From the NCBI RefSeq assembly GCF_026151205.1, contig NC_087079.1:16005445-16069444 (forward strand): DNA of 64,000 bases, written 5' to 3'. Made by a program: the position numbers and the translations under genes. Below the pieces are notes generated by a model that was not told the origin of the DNA, made no database searches, and was given only the letters and a program-made list of their open reading frames with translations. Source of the stretch: Bolinopsis microptera. Its lineage: Eukaryota > Ctenophora > Tentaculata > Lobata > Bolinopsidae. Positions 9,877 to 20,326 of this stretch are shown here, in pieces; position 1 is the stretch's first letter; every line of letters begins with the position of its first letter.

Positions 9877-10965
9877 ATGTTTGGGGGGCCGGCGCAAAAC
9901 ACTTCTGGGTCTTCCGACTTATTTGGGAGGTCAAACACTTCTGGGTCATCAAACACTTTTAATTTTGGGTCAACGTCATCAAACACTTTTGGGTCAACTT
10001 TTGGGTCAACGTCAAACAATTTATTTGGGGCGCCAAACAATTTCGCTTTTGGGGTGACAAACACTGGTTCTACACCTCAAAATAAATTGGTTACACAAGA
10101 AAATGATGACCTCAAAGAAATAAAGGGATGGGAAAAGAAAACCTTAGCACGTTTATCATCGTTGTATCTTGATGAAGAAACATCAGATGTGGACATTTGT
10201 GTTGGCGAACTAATAATTCCAGCTCATAAAGTTATCCTGAAGTTGAACAGCCAGTTATTGACGGTTGGTGAAATTAGTCAAAACTCAGGAACTAAGAAAA
10301 TGGAAGTTGAACTATTGCCTGAGTTCACTGAACTTTCTGGTGTTGTCTCCGAAATTGTGGAAAGCTTTTACTCCGGAAAGATTTTGCTTACTGATAAGAA
10401 TGCTAAGGCTGTGTACAAATTTGCTAAAAGTTATGATGTCCCATTGCTTCTCAAAAAGACATATCCTTACTTGGTAAAAATGATAACTGAAGAAGGCTTC
10501 CCAAGTATGTTTGACTTTTCTCAAACTGTCAACTGCTCTAAGTTGATAAAATGTTGCCTGAGGAAGTTTGATAATAGCTTATCAAAAGTTATGAAAGAAT
10601 CAGAGGAGTTTCTTGAACTTGATTACTATCGCATCAAGCTTCTAACTTCCTCCTCACATATCAAAGTCGATGAAGGAAAACTTTTCAAAGTAATTTGCAA
10701 ATGGTTAGATCACAAACCAATGGAAAGGGGTACTTTTGCTAAGACTTTACTGTCAAACATTCGCTATGATCTTATTGGACACTGGAATTTGGTAAGCAGC
10801 GTTTATGTATGGATCGGAGAATCTCAGTCTATTGATGACGAAGCAAGAATGTTTTTACTGAAATCAGTTATTGCAGGGTGTAAGTCAAATGATGATGGCT
10901 GGGCACAAAGTGACGAAGCAAACAGACCAAGTTCAGCTTCATCCTCTGAAACTAGCTCAGATTAG
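9877..10965 (+). CDS. BTB-BACK domain protein with FG-repeat N-terminus (copy 1)
   Basis: 362 residues in one exon as far as can be seen. Residues 1-65 are low-complexity Ser/Thr/Asn/Gly with about seven FG dipeptides (MFGG, DLFG, FNFG, NTFG, STFG, NLFGAP, FAFG), like FG-nucleoporins. A BTB/POZ domain follows (about 100-205; SDVDICVGELIIPAHKVIL is the typical start), then a BACK-like helical region (about 215-310) and a Ser-rich tail. No Kelch repeats are present. BTB-BACK proteins usually dimerise and often act as Cullin-3 adaptors; that role here is inferred. The second copy at 12782 is about 93% identical from residue 76 on but lacks the FG stretch. AATAAA near 11181 could be its poly(A) signal. 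An ATG at 9868 is in another frame. Confidence 0.88.
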   Translation: MFGGPAQNTSGSSDLFGRSNTSGSSNTFNFGSTSSNTFGSTFGSTSNNLFGAPNNFAFGVTNTGSTPQNKLVTQENDDLKEIKGWEKKTLARLSSLYLDEETSDVDICVGELIIPAHKVILKLNSQLLTVGEISQNSGTKKMEVELLPEFTELSGVVSEIVESFYSGKILLTDKNAKAVYKFAKSYDVPLLLKKTYPYLVKMITEEGFPSMFDFSQTVNCSKLIKCCLRKFDNSLSKVMKESEEFLELDYYRIKLLTSSSHIKVDEGKLFKVICKWLDHKPMERGTFAKTLLSNIRYDLIGHWNLVSSVYVWIGESQSIDDEARMFLLKSVIAGCKSNDDGWAQSDEANRPSSASSSETSSD

Positions 10966-11452
10966 CTGAAAGAGGCAGGAAACTTGGAGAGAATGAATCA
11001 TGGAAAGCATCTTGCAACAGCAGAGCACCTTTTTATGTTACTAATTTATCATTCAATATCAATTTCGTGGAGATGTTATAGTATACATTGTCTTTTAATG
11101 TTACACTTACCTGATTAATTTTCTTTTAGAGCATGTGGCACAAGAGTATTATTTTTTTACTTATAAAAATCTATGATTTTTTAATAAATTGTTGATTATT
11201 TCTTTTAATTTTAAACTATTGTGGAATCCAGATTTTACTTCTCATATTGCATGTTATATTTTTATTTTGAATGCATTATTTCTGATCTGGTTAGGATCAA
11301 CAATGGTTTGTTTTAATGCTCCCTGCAACTCTCAATTGTCCTATCACATTGCATAACACGCCCATCTTGTGCAACTGAAAACTAGTTATTTTGGCTGCTA
11401 CACACTTTATGATCTTGGTGCAGCTTGGTCCTGAAGGCTGTATGACTAAAAG

Positions 11453-12479
11453 GGCCCCCAATTATCAGGGGTCCCACGGTGATCAGATCATGTCTCCAAT
11501 TATTGACGTATTATTAGTGATGTGATCCATCAGTAGAATTTAAAATTGACCTATAAAGGGGCTAAATATGGGGTAGAGTTCACATTTCAACTCTTTTTTT
11601 TTATTTGAAAATTCAATTAATCATTATATATATAAATCAAGCGTTACATTTCAGCCATGCAAAGTTACAATGACATATTTTGATATACTAAATGATAAAT
11701 GGTACTGCAATATAAGTTGCTTAATGTTTGGCCGGATGACAACTAACGAGAAAAATAAACTTGATTATATAATAATTAATTCGGCTGAACCAACACATAG
11801 CAAGAGCCACATTAACGTTGGGGCCGTCTGTACATCATAGCTGTATGTATTAAGAAGTTAACATGATCATTAAAATTTGTCTGCTCGACTCGTAAAGTAC
11901 ATACTCTGCACTTTTGATTTACATTTACATTACATTAAAATTAGAAGATTGTGCTTGCAGCACCGCCAGGCAGATGTGAGGGCTGAATCCTTGTCCTTCT
12001 TCTGGAAGTAGATGTATCCATCAGTGTCAAGTAGCTGTTGAGATCCTGTCCGACTAGAGATGAATTTGTAGAAGGTAGGCATGTTGATAGAATGCGATAT
12101 TAATGTCTTTCATCTTCCAGTATAATATATATATATAATATACCTAAAATCTAGGTCACGTATTTACATCTAATCAGTTCATGTACTCCCCTTACATACC
12201 TTCGACACACAAGTCTCATCGGTGTCACGTCCCTTGATACAAGAACCAACTCTATTAGCAAGAGCTCCCTTCCTTATGTGATCTTATGACAAATCTTAAA
12301 TATCATGTTTACTTCTTAATGTACAGCTATGATCTACAGAGTTGATATATCGTATATCTAGCCAATTTCTAGGTCAATTAAACTCTACTGATGGATCACA
12401 ATTCACATCACTATACTAATTATATGTCACTAATTGGTAACATGATCTGATCACTGGGAACCTCTGATAATTGGGGGCC
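11453..12479. mobile_element. Non-autonomous DNA transposon with long inverted ends, MULE-like
   Basis: GGCCCCCAATTATCAG at 11453 is mirrored at 12464-12479. The similarity continues inward for about 110 bp on each side with scattered mismatches. The element lies between the BTB-gene duplicates and is absent after the second copy. It carries a minus-strand FLYWCH-like remnant (11930-12082), which points to a Mutator-like (MULE) origin. I could not find a clean 8-9 bp target duplication, so the superfamily call rests on the remnant. Confidence 0.65.
11930..12082 (-). pseudogene. FLYWCH-like zinc-finger remnant inside transposon
   Basis: A 50-codon frame beginning MPTFYKFISSRTGSQQLL, followed by DGYIYFQKKDK and SAWRCCKHN. 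FLYWCH fingers have the pattern F-x-S-x-G, then a GYxY/Y motif, then WRC. All three parts are present here in order and spacing, but the final Cys/His half is lost. FLYWCH domains sit at the N-terminus of many animal MULE transposases, so this is best read as the start of a deleted transposase gene. Confidence 0.5.
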
Positions 12480-12781
12480 ATCTAAGTCGGCCTCCCTATC
12501 TTGCACAGGTTTCTTTTTACCTTTTTACTTTTCGTTTCCCGCATGTAATGCAGAAAAGCTTCAAACATTAATATTTTGATGGAGCAATGTTACGCCACTA
12601 ATTTGGAATGAAATAGATGTCGTGCAGTTACGACTTTCTTTGTCAAAAAATAGGTTATCCACAGTATTTAGGGAATTAAAACTATCCCATCATGTCATTT
12701 GACAAATATTTTATTAACTTTATAAAGATTGAAACCTATTTTATTACATATTCTCCTTCATCTTAAATCAATCTTTCACTT

Positions 12782-13774
12782 ATGACAGCAGGGGAGAACA
12801 TTATGTCCAGGAAAGTCCCTATGGGAAAACTTAATAGGAAAATAGGATTTGGATCTATTAGATATCATTCTCATCCCACTGTTATTCAGTCTCAAAATAG
12901 TGCACAAACAAATGATGATGCCAAAGAAATAAAGGGATGGGAAAAGAAAACCTTAGCACGTTTAACATCGTTGTATCTTGATGAAGAAACGTCAGATGTG
13001 GACGTTCGTGTTGGCGAACTAATAATTCCAGCTCATAAAGTTATCCTGAAGTTGAACAGCCAGTTGTTGACGGTTGGTGAAATTGGTCACAACTCAGGAA
13101 CTAAGAAAATGGAAGTTGAACTTTTGCCTGAGTTCGCAGAACTTTTTGATGTTGTCTCTGAAATTGTGGAAAGCTTTTATACCGGAAAGATTTTGCTTAC
13201 TGATAAGAATGCTAAGGCTGTGTACAAATTTGCTAAAAGTTACGATGTCCCATTGCTTCTCAAAAAGACATATCCATACCTGGTAAAAATGATAACTGAA
13301 GAAGGCTTCCCAAGTATGTTGGACTTTTCTCAAAATGTCAACTGCTCTAAGTTGATGAAATGTTGCCTGAGGAAGTTTGATAATAGCCTATCAAAAGTTT
13401 TGAGGGAATCAGAGGAGTTTCTTGAACTTGATTACTATCGCATCAAGCTTCTAACTTCCTCCTCACATATCAAAGTCGATGAAGGAAAACTGTTCAAAGT
13501 AATTTGCAAATGGTTAGATCACAAACCAATGGAAAGGGGTGCTTTTGCTAAGACTTTGCTGTCAAACTTTCGCTATGATCTTATTGGACACTGGAATTTG
13601 GTAAGCAGCGTTTATGTATGGATCGGAGAATCTCAGTCTATTGATGACGAAGCAAGAATTTTTTTACTGAAAGCAGTGATTGCAGGGTGTAAGTCAAATG
13701 ATGATGGCTGGGCACAAAGTGACGAAGCAAACAGACCAAGTTCAGCTTCATCCTCTGAAACTAGCTCAGATTAA
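12782..13774 (+). CDS. BTB-BACK domain protein (copy 2)
   Basis: 330 residues. The N-terminal 43 residues (MTAGENIMSRKVPMGKLNRK and on) are unrelated to copy 1 and contain no FG dipeptides. From NDDAKEIKGWEKKT onward it aligns without gaps with copy 1, with about 19 differences in 283 positions. The BTB domain lies at about 71-173, the BACK-like region at about 185-280, and the last 27 residues are identical to copy 1. DNA similarity extends past the stop codon to about 14170 (11365 in copy 1), including the AATAAA near 13976, so the whole gene end was duplicated. Either start could be replaced by a spliced upstream exon. Confidence 0.87.
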   Translation: MTAGENIMSRKVPMGKLNRKIGFGSIRYHSHPTVIQSQNSAQTNDDAKEIKGWEKKTLARLTSLYLDEETSDVDVRVGELIIPAHKVILKLNSQLLTVGEIGHNSGTKKMEVELLPEFAELFDVVSEIVESFYTGKILLTDKNAKAVYKFAKSYDVPLLLKKTYPYLVKMITEEGFPSMLDFSQNVNCSKLMKCCLRKFDNSLSKVLRESEEFLELDYYRIKLLTSSSHIKVDEGKLFKVICKWLDHKPMERGAFAKTLLSNFRYDLIGHWNLVSSVYVWIGESQSIDDEARIFLLKAVIAGCKSNDDGWAQSDEANRPSSASSSETSSD

Positions 13775-14468
13775 CTGAAAGAGGCAGGAAACTTGGAGAG
13801 AATGAATCATGGAAAGCATCTTGCAACAGTAGAGCACCTTTTAATGTTACTAATTTACCATTCAATATCAATTTTGTGGAGATGTTATAGTATGTTGTCT
13901 TTTAATGTTACACCTACCTGATTAACTTTCTTTTAGAGTATTATTTTTTTACTTCTAAAAATAATTATGATTTTTTAATAAATTGTTGAACAATTCTTTT
14001 AATTTTGTGGAATCCAGATTTTACTACTTATATTGAATGTTATGTTTTTATTTTAAATGCATTATTTCTGATCTGGTTAGGAACAGCAATGGTTTGTTTA
14101 AATGCTCCCTGCAACTCTCAATTTTTTGCTATCACATTGCATAACAAGCCCCTCTTGTGCAACTGACATCTAGTTTAACCCATTGCATTACGTGTAAGCA
14201 AGGATGTATATTGTATATTGTATAATTGTTAAATCATACTTGAGTTATACCTTTATACAAACAATTGTTCCATACTTAGCAATCATTCAACAAAGCTTAT
14301 AAAACTATATACATAGCATCAAAACAGCCCTATATTTTGTCACTTAACAATTTACACCTTAACTGTTTTCATTACAATAATCACAAAATTCTCATATTCT
14401 TGAAACAGTCATTAAATCAGCAATTGTCTATACTCAACATCTGAAATATAAACTACTTTTTGTACAGT

Positions 14469-16695
14469 TCACTGTTTGTCCAGATGTTTGAGGTACTCCT
14501 TAAAATCGTCACTATCGAGCATCATTTGTGCTGCATTTGATTCTGCCACCTTCTTTTTAGGGTGCATTTCTCCCTGAAAATAGTGCTGCTGTAGGAATTG
14601 ATGACATTGAATCTCTCTCATTGAATCTCTCAACATTACAGTCACATAACATCTAACATAGTTCTATTCCATATCTCGGAAATGGTTTTATGTCTAGAAT
14701 TGTGAAGGACATTACCGTAACATTACCGGACCGTAACAGATATAGTTTTATGTCTAGAAATATGTAGAATATTACCTTAACAGATCATATAGTTTTATGT
14801 CTAGAAATATGTAGAATATTACCTTAACTCTATTATTATAGTTTTAAGTCTAGAAATGTGTAGAATATTACCTTAACAGATATAGTTTTATGTCTAGAAA
14901 TGCGTAGAACATTACCTTAACAGATATAGTTTTATGTCTAGAAATATGTAGAATATTACCTTAACAGATATAGTTTTATGTCTAGAAATATGTAGAATAT
15001 TACCGTAACAGATATAGTTTTATGTCTAGAAATGTGTAGAATATTACCTTAACAGATATAGTTTTATGTCTAGAAATGTGAAGAATATTACCTTAACAGA
15101 TATAGTTTTATGTCTAGAAATATGTAGAATATTACCTTAACAGATATAGTTTTATGTCTAGAAATGTGTAGAATATTACCTTAACAGATATAATTTTATG
15201 TCTAGAAATATGTAGAATATTACCTTAACAGATATAGTCTCATGTCTAGAAATATGTAGAATATTACCTTAACAGATATAGTTTTATGTCTAGAAATGCG
15301 TAGAACATTACCTTAACAGATATAGTTTTATGTCTAGAAATATGTAGAATATTACCTTAACAGATATAGTTTTATGTCTAGAAATATGTAGAATATTACC
15401 GTAACAGATACCTTAGTTCCCAAAAATTTGTGTGCCATTATATTGAGCACAATTTATTTGAGCACGAAAAATTTGGGCAAAAAATTTGAACTCATTTGGG
15501 CGACCGAAAATTTGGGCACAAATTCTTCGAAAAATGAACGATTTTCCACTAAAATTTCAGTTAGATATTTGCCTTCGTTCATTATATTCCTTATTATTCC
15601 AGTCATTTTGCTTTCAATTTTAAGCAGAATTAGAAAACTCAAATTTCAAATATTATTTCACTTGGATTATATGAAGAAAAAGCCATCTTTCTATAGATTT
15701 CAGGGCCACAGGCCAAATGCCAAAAGTTTGGTTAGCAAAAAATTTAGCAGACGGAAAAGATTTATGCAATTAATTTGGTCTGCAAAAAATTTGGGCGAGA
15801 GGCCCGCTCAAATTTTTTGTCGCCCAACTTTTTGGGAATTAAGGTATAGTTTTATGTCTAGAAATGTGTAGAATATTACCTTAACAGATATAGTTTTATG
15901 TCTAGAAATGTGTAGAATATTACCTTAACAGATATAGTTTTATGTCTAGAAATATGTAGAATATTACCTTAACAGATATAGTTTTATGTCTAGAAATGTG
16001 TAGAATATTACCTTAACAGATATAGTTTTATGTCTAGAAATATGTAGAATATTACCTTAACAGATATAGTTTTATGTTTAGAAATATGTAGAATATTACC
16101 TTAACAGATATAGTTTTATGTCTAGAAATGTGTAGAATAGCAGTTGCTGTCCAGTTTGACTCTCCATCCCTGACTGATGAATATTCAGGCAGTCTGTGTC
16201 CCCTCACTTGCAAGATATGATGCAGGGCGTTCTTTGGACCATCTGGTATAAACTCAGGTTCTCTTTCACAGTCCGTCCCTGATACTATCACGTAGTCGTT
16301 TTCATCTGAAGTTTCAGTTTTGTCATTATATTGTCAGTTACAATTATTACAAATAATAATAGGTAATACAATAATCAAATTGACTTATGTATTATGTAGT
16401 ATACTTTTGGTATAAGTTAATATAATATTAATCTACTGTACTTCTACTAACCTCTAGTTGATAACGGCACTAAAAAGCTCTTCAGCAGCTCTGAAAAATA
16501 AATAATGTATAAAAGTCCGATTTAGATCAGGTCAGTGTGCGTTATGGAGTGTTTTAAGTAGTAACCTAATATTAAAATTACTATTATAAATAATAAAGGC
16601 TTACATTACAGAAGGAAAAGTAAAAGCACCAGAACTGCATGAAAAAGTGTTAAATCATAAAATCAAACTGAGGACTTACGTTTATCTGATTGCAT
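14469..16695 (-). CDS. Small dsRNA-binding-domain protein, four exons
   Basis: Proposed exons (minus strand): 16695-16680, 16490-16452, 16305-16100 and 14573-14469. All junctions are GT-AG, phases match, and the lengths sum to 366 nt (121 residues plus stop). Exon 3 and exon 4 together encode one dsRBD: PKNALHHILQVRGHRLPEYS, NWTATAILH, then KGEMHPKKKVAESNAAQMML, matching the helix, LPEY, strand and KKxA..AA pattern of the family. A dsRBD split exactly at the strand/helix boundary supports the join. The ATG at 16695 is the first in frame after a candidate acceptor at 16717, so a longer N-terminus is possible. The last intron (14574-16099) is almost entirely a 44-bp minisatellite plus an inserted MITE. 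The precise family is not recognised. Confidence 0.72.
14684..16139 (-). repeat. 44-bp minisatellite containing the gene's 5' splice site
   Basis: Roughly 23 units in two blocks, 14684-15410 and 15845-16139, split by a transposon. Read on the minus strand each unit contains the end of dsRBD exon 3 (CTATATCTGTTAAG) followed by the donor GTAATA. The first unit overlaps the coding sequence itself (16100-16139). Units differ at a few positions and drift more at the distal end near 14690. Splicing at any later donor adds 44n bases and brings an early stop. Confidence 0.9.
15411..15844. mobile_element. Tc1/mariner-type MITE, TA target site
   Basis: Inverted ends CCTTAGTTCCCAAAAA (15411) and TTTTTGGGAATTAAGG (ending 15844), with one mismatch. 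The element is flanked by TA (15409-15410) and TA (15845-15846). Removing it and one TA restores an intact minisatellite unit, which proves the insertion boundaries. The open frame across it has no recognisable domain. Confidence 0.9.
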
Positions 16696-17250
16696 AACAC
16701 ATATAACTATATAACGCTGAATATTAATGTTTTAAGTAATTTTATAAGCTATTTTAGTAGTATTATGATTAAATAATCCAGAGTTCTGATAATCCAGAGT
16801 TCTGTAGAATAAGTATAACAGTTTCACAGTCAACATTTACAGTTGCACCTGTATTTAACGAGCTTCTGGGTTAATACAATATGTAGTGTAATATTCACCC
16901 TTAACAAACCAATGATTATCAGATCAAATTAGAACGAAGTAATATTGCGTTAACATGAGACTTTTAAATAATACATCTCTACTGAGCAGTGTTGTAAAAA
17001 GCAACTTCTAGTATTTACAAGTTAAAACAAAGTCAAAAATATTCGTGCTATTTGCGCTTAGCGTGATGATGTGATGGTTTAAGCGACTGTTAATCGTGTG
17101 GAGGTATTATTTTGGCCATTTGTATTGACTGCCATTATAATGACAATAACTAGATAGTGTGACCAGAGTTTAGAGTAAAACGGGTAGTTATAAACATAAA
17201 CCAAACTAAATCGTTGAGAGTAAGTTAATGTTGTCTTTAAAGTTGTATAC

Positions 17251-17399
17251 CAGGGACAAAAGGATTTCGCGATTATTTTGGCCAAAAATCGCGATACCTC
17301 AAATTTTAACAGACTATACATTAAACTATACATAAAATTTGTCGCAAATAATGGGAATAATCGCGATTCTGTACATGCCGCGATTTCCTTTTGTCCCTG
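17251..17399. mobile_element. hAT-type MITE, 149 bp, perfect 8-bp target duplication
   Basis: Ends CAGGGACAAAAGGA at 17251 and TCCTTTTGTCCCTG ending 17399 are inverted repeats. The interior holds several TCGCGAT/ATCGCGA blocks. TTGTATAC flanks both sides (17243-17250, 17400-17407). A second copy is at about 52494-52637. Confidence 0.92.
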
Positions 17400-17784
17400 T
17401 TGTATACTAATGTACGTGTAGTGCCTAGTGGACAGTAACAGAGTTATAAACAAGTCTCTACAAGTGTAGAACTGAGAGAAAGAAAGTGTCTACGAAAGGA
17501 GAGATAGAGTTATTAAGAGAAGAATCAGGAAACTGTATACAAGTGAAGATATGTGCATAGTTCTGTACTGCAAGTGAAGACGTATCAAGCGAAGAGAATC
17601 TGTGAATCGTGGCAGTGTTGTAGGCGTGGCGTGTACTAAACTCCTACAATGTGACTAGCCAGTGATGCTTCGTGACATACTAGTGACGACATGTTGTACT
17701 GGTGTTGGATTACAGTCAACGTACTACAACAACTATACAAACTCTCAGTCAGTTCAAATAAATATCTAGAGAGCTAGAGATAAG

Positions 17785-17811
17785 AATGAAGATAGCGGCT
17801 CTAAACTTTGG
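17785..17811 (+). CDS. Possible first coding exon with splice donor
   Basis: The short frame MKIAALNFG runs directly into GTAAGT. It lies at the centre of an otherwise gene-free stretch and is oriented away from the dsRBD gene. The KIAALN start resembles the first strand of DNase I-like proteins, but eight residues cannot support that, and I found no matching next exon. It may be chance. Confidence 0.15.
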
Positions 17812-19670
17812 TAAGTTAGTAAAATTGTACTAGCAAAATTTCAGAAGTGAACTAAAATACAGATGTAGCACATAATATATCAAAAACAAAAGAAGGTGCA
17901 GATATTGAAACAAAAGAACGGCGAAACAAATACAATCTAGTTCATTAAACAAAAGGCTGTAATGTAGTTCCGTGCACTATACAATTTATACACAGTTGAA
18001 AGTGCGATGCCATGGCTACAGTACAGCTGACAGTGCAATACTGCGATGCCATGGTTACAGCTGACATTGTGTTATAAATTGCATTTGTGTGTCGTACCGG
18101 TAACTGGTTAGCAGCTATATTTAGTCTACACCGTTACATCAATACAGGCTGTATATAATATGTGTTGTTACTTGTAGTTTTTACTTTAAACTAGTGAAAA
18201 TAACGGATGAAACAAAAAAGAAGGAGAGTTAGAAATAGCGGCGGCTCTAGTAGCTGCTCTAGTAGCTGTAATCGCCGTTGCAACTATACAATTTGTACCC
18301 AGGCTACAGCCAATGAAATGAGAGCTGGGAGTGCGGCTGACCATTCAGCGAACAGTATTAGTATCACGTGATTTTGTAGGGCAGGAGGAAGTGACCTATT
18401 AGTATACCTTGGTGTACATGTATAATACTCAGATCTTAATTTAACTACTCTATTTATCTATTTAAAACCCACTGAACAAACTCAACCGTTCAATTATTAT
18501 TTCCCTTTTCGAATATCTAAATGTTTTTCATTAATCATAGCTACTACGCATTGATATTTAGATCCACACGTATCACAACACGAGCTAATTTTAGCAAACT
18601 GCATAAATATGAGCGTCAAAACACAGACATATCAAACAAGCTGAAGTGTTGAAATGAGCTGTACAATTCAACCCATAGATATCTCCTGGGTTTAGTTGAC
18701 AAACTACATTCTAGTGCTAATAACATTCCATCGTACTAATTAGTAATGAAAATTATGAGTGTTGAAAAGTATAAACAAAACAACCAATATACAATGAGTT
18801 GTTTGTATTGTGCTGTGCTAACAGATTTAACTATGAATGATTATATGACTGCAATACTGCCAAACATAGATATATTCAATATTCTTCAACGGCCCTATTT
18901 ATTCAGTGTCATGCCAATCGCTGAGGGCATTCAAATCACAATGGCCAATGCAATACTGAAGCTGCAGAAGGGGGTTGATAATGTAAATGAGTGGTCCACG
19001 AGTAAATTTCTCATCCACGAAATCAGCGGCTTCCGTAGGACGTAGGTCCAATAGAAATAGAAATTCGTAATTGTTTTTGCTGCTAATTGGGGCTAAATCC
19101 AACGTCCAGAATTGAGTTTCTAATTTGTTTTTTAATTCCTATCACTCTTTTACCAAACCAAATCAATGCCATGTTTATAAACTGTAATTTTAAAATAATC
19201 TGTTTTTCATACAGTGGAATTAATTTGAAACTTAAACCCATTGTAAATGTGCTTTGTGAACAACACTTTCGCTTGACTTTTGTTACATTTTTTATAATTT
19301 GCTTCGTGCCATTAATTATAACGAATTCAAAATGTATATTCCATTAATTGCAGTTTGTTACGATTTATTACATTTGACCTCACTTTTTTATTTAGTTTTG
19401 ATACAGTATATTTTCTACTAGTTATGTTTTCAGGAGTGCCCATTGAGCCATTGGGGTTTTTATTTTTAACTGATTATGATGTAAACAATAAATTAGTCCA
19501 TTAGAGACAATCCCCATCTAATTATGGATACCGTGCATATGTATTTACTGTCTACGTGTAATATAACGTGTACGATAACGTGCCAAATATTTGATGATAT
19601 TAGCCTGTTACTATATAATAGTATATAATATGCAGTAAAATTAATGAATGATAAAATGATGGATAGCTAC
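17812..19670. other. Intergenic; one unidentified frame at 18746-19045
   Basis: No recognised gene. A 99-codon plus-strand frame (18746-19045) has no identifiable domain, and the opposite strand is also open at 18899-19102. That pattern fits a fragment of an unidentified repeat as well as a gene. A pair of TGCGATGCCATGG motifs at about 18003 and 18042 marks a small local duplication. Confidence 0.3.
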
Positions 19671-19675
19671 AGATA

Positions 19676-19798
19676 CAGGGTGATTCGAAACTAGGAATCC
19701 ACAATTCAGAACTTCTATTTCAAAAAACTGTTTACAGAAATGAGTTATATTGCACCGTCTAGGAATTATTCAAAAATTAAATATTTTGGATCACCCTG
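19676..19798. mobile_element. Small mariner-like MITE
   Basis: CAGGGTGAT at 19676 and ATCACCCTG ending at 19798 form inverted ends around 105 bp. CAGGGTG ends are common in mariner-related MITEs. The left flank is TA but the right flank is TT, so the target duplication is not confirmed. Confidence 0.5.
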
Positions 19799-20326
19799 TT
19801 GATTTGATTACGCAAACTGGCAATATCTGAAGCAGTAGCTAGCACAATAAGCGATAAAATGAAAGGTCAAACGAACAATAAAAAGCGATTTGTGCAGTGA
19901 TTCGCCTTCACTCGGGAATGAAATTGCTGACTCCTTTATAAAATATACTTGACTTGTACTGCAATCCTGTGCTTAATGACAAATTTATCGATTCCATGTT
20001 AATTGTTAACAGTTCAAGTTTTTACATGCTATTTATAGTGCATAGTTACAGTTGATTGTCCAGAAAACTATTTATACAATTTTGTATAGTTGCTAATTAG
20101 ATTGACATTTGAGAATATTTCTACTATAAATTATGTTATATGTATATTATAGTAATCTATTATATCATACTTAGAGAGCATTTCAGTAATAAAGGGAAGA
20201 GGTATTTTATGGCAACAAATAATTGTTTGAACATTATATAAAGCTACGTAAAATTCAATTTTTTATCATAATATTTACAAACCATTAACTCAATATGCTC
20301 AATAAAGTTCCACTCTCTGTAGCAAG

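Noticed and set aside
15428-15871. 147-codon frame over the mariner-type MITE
   Set aside because: Runs through the inverted ends and into the minisatellite; no domain, AT-biased filler.
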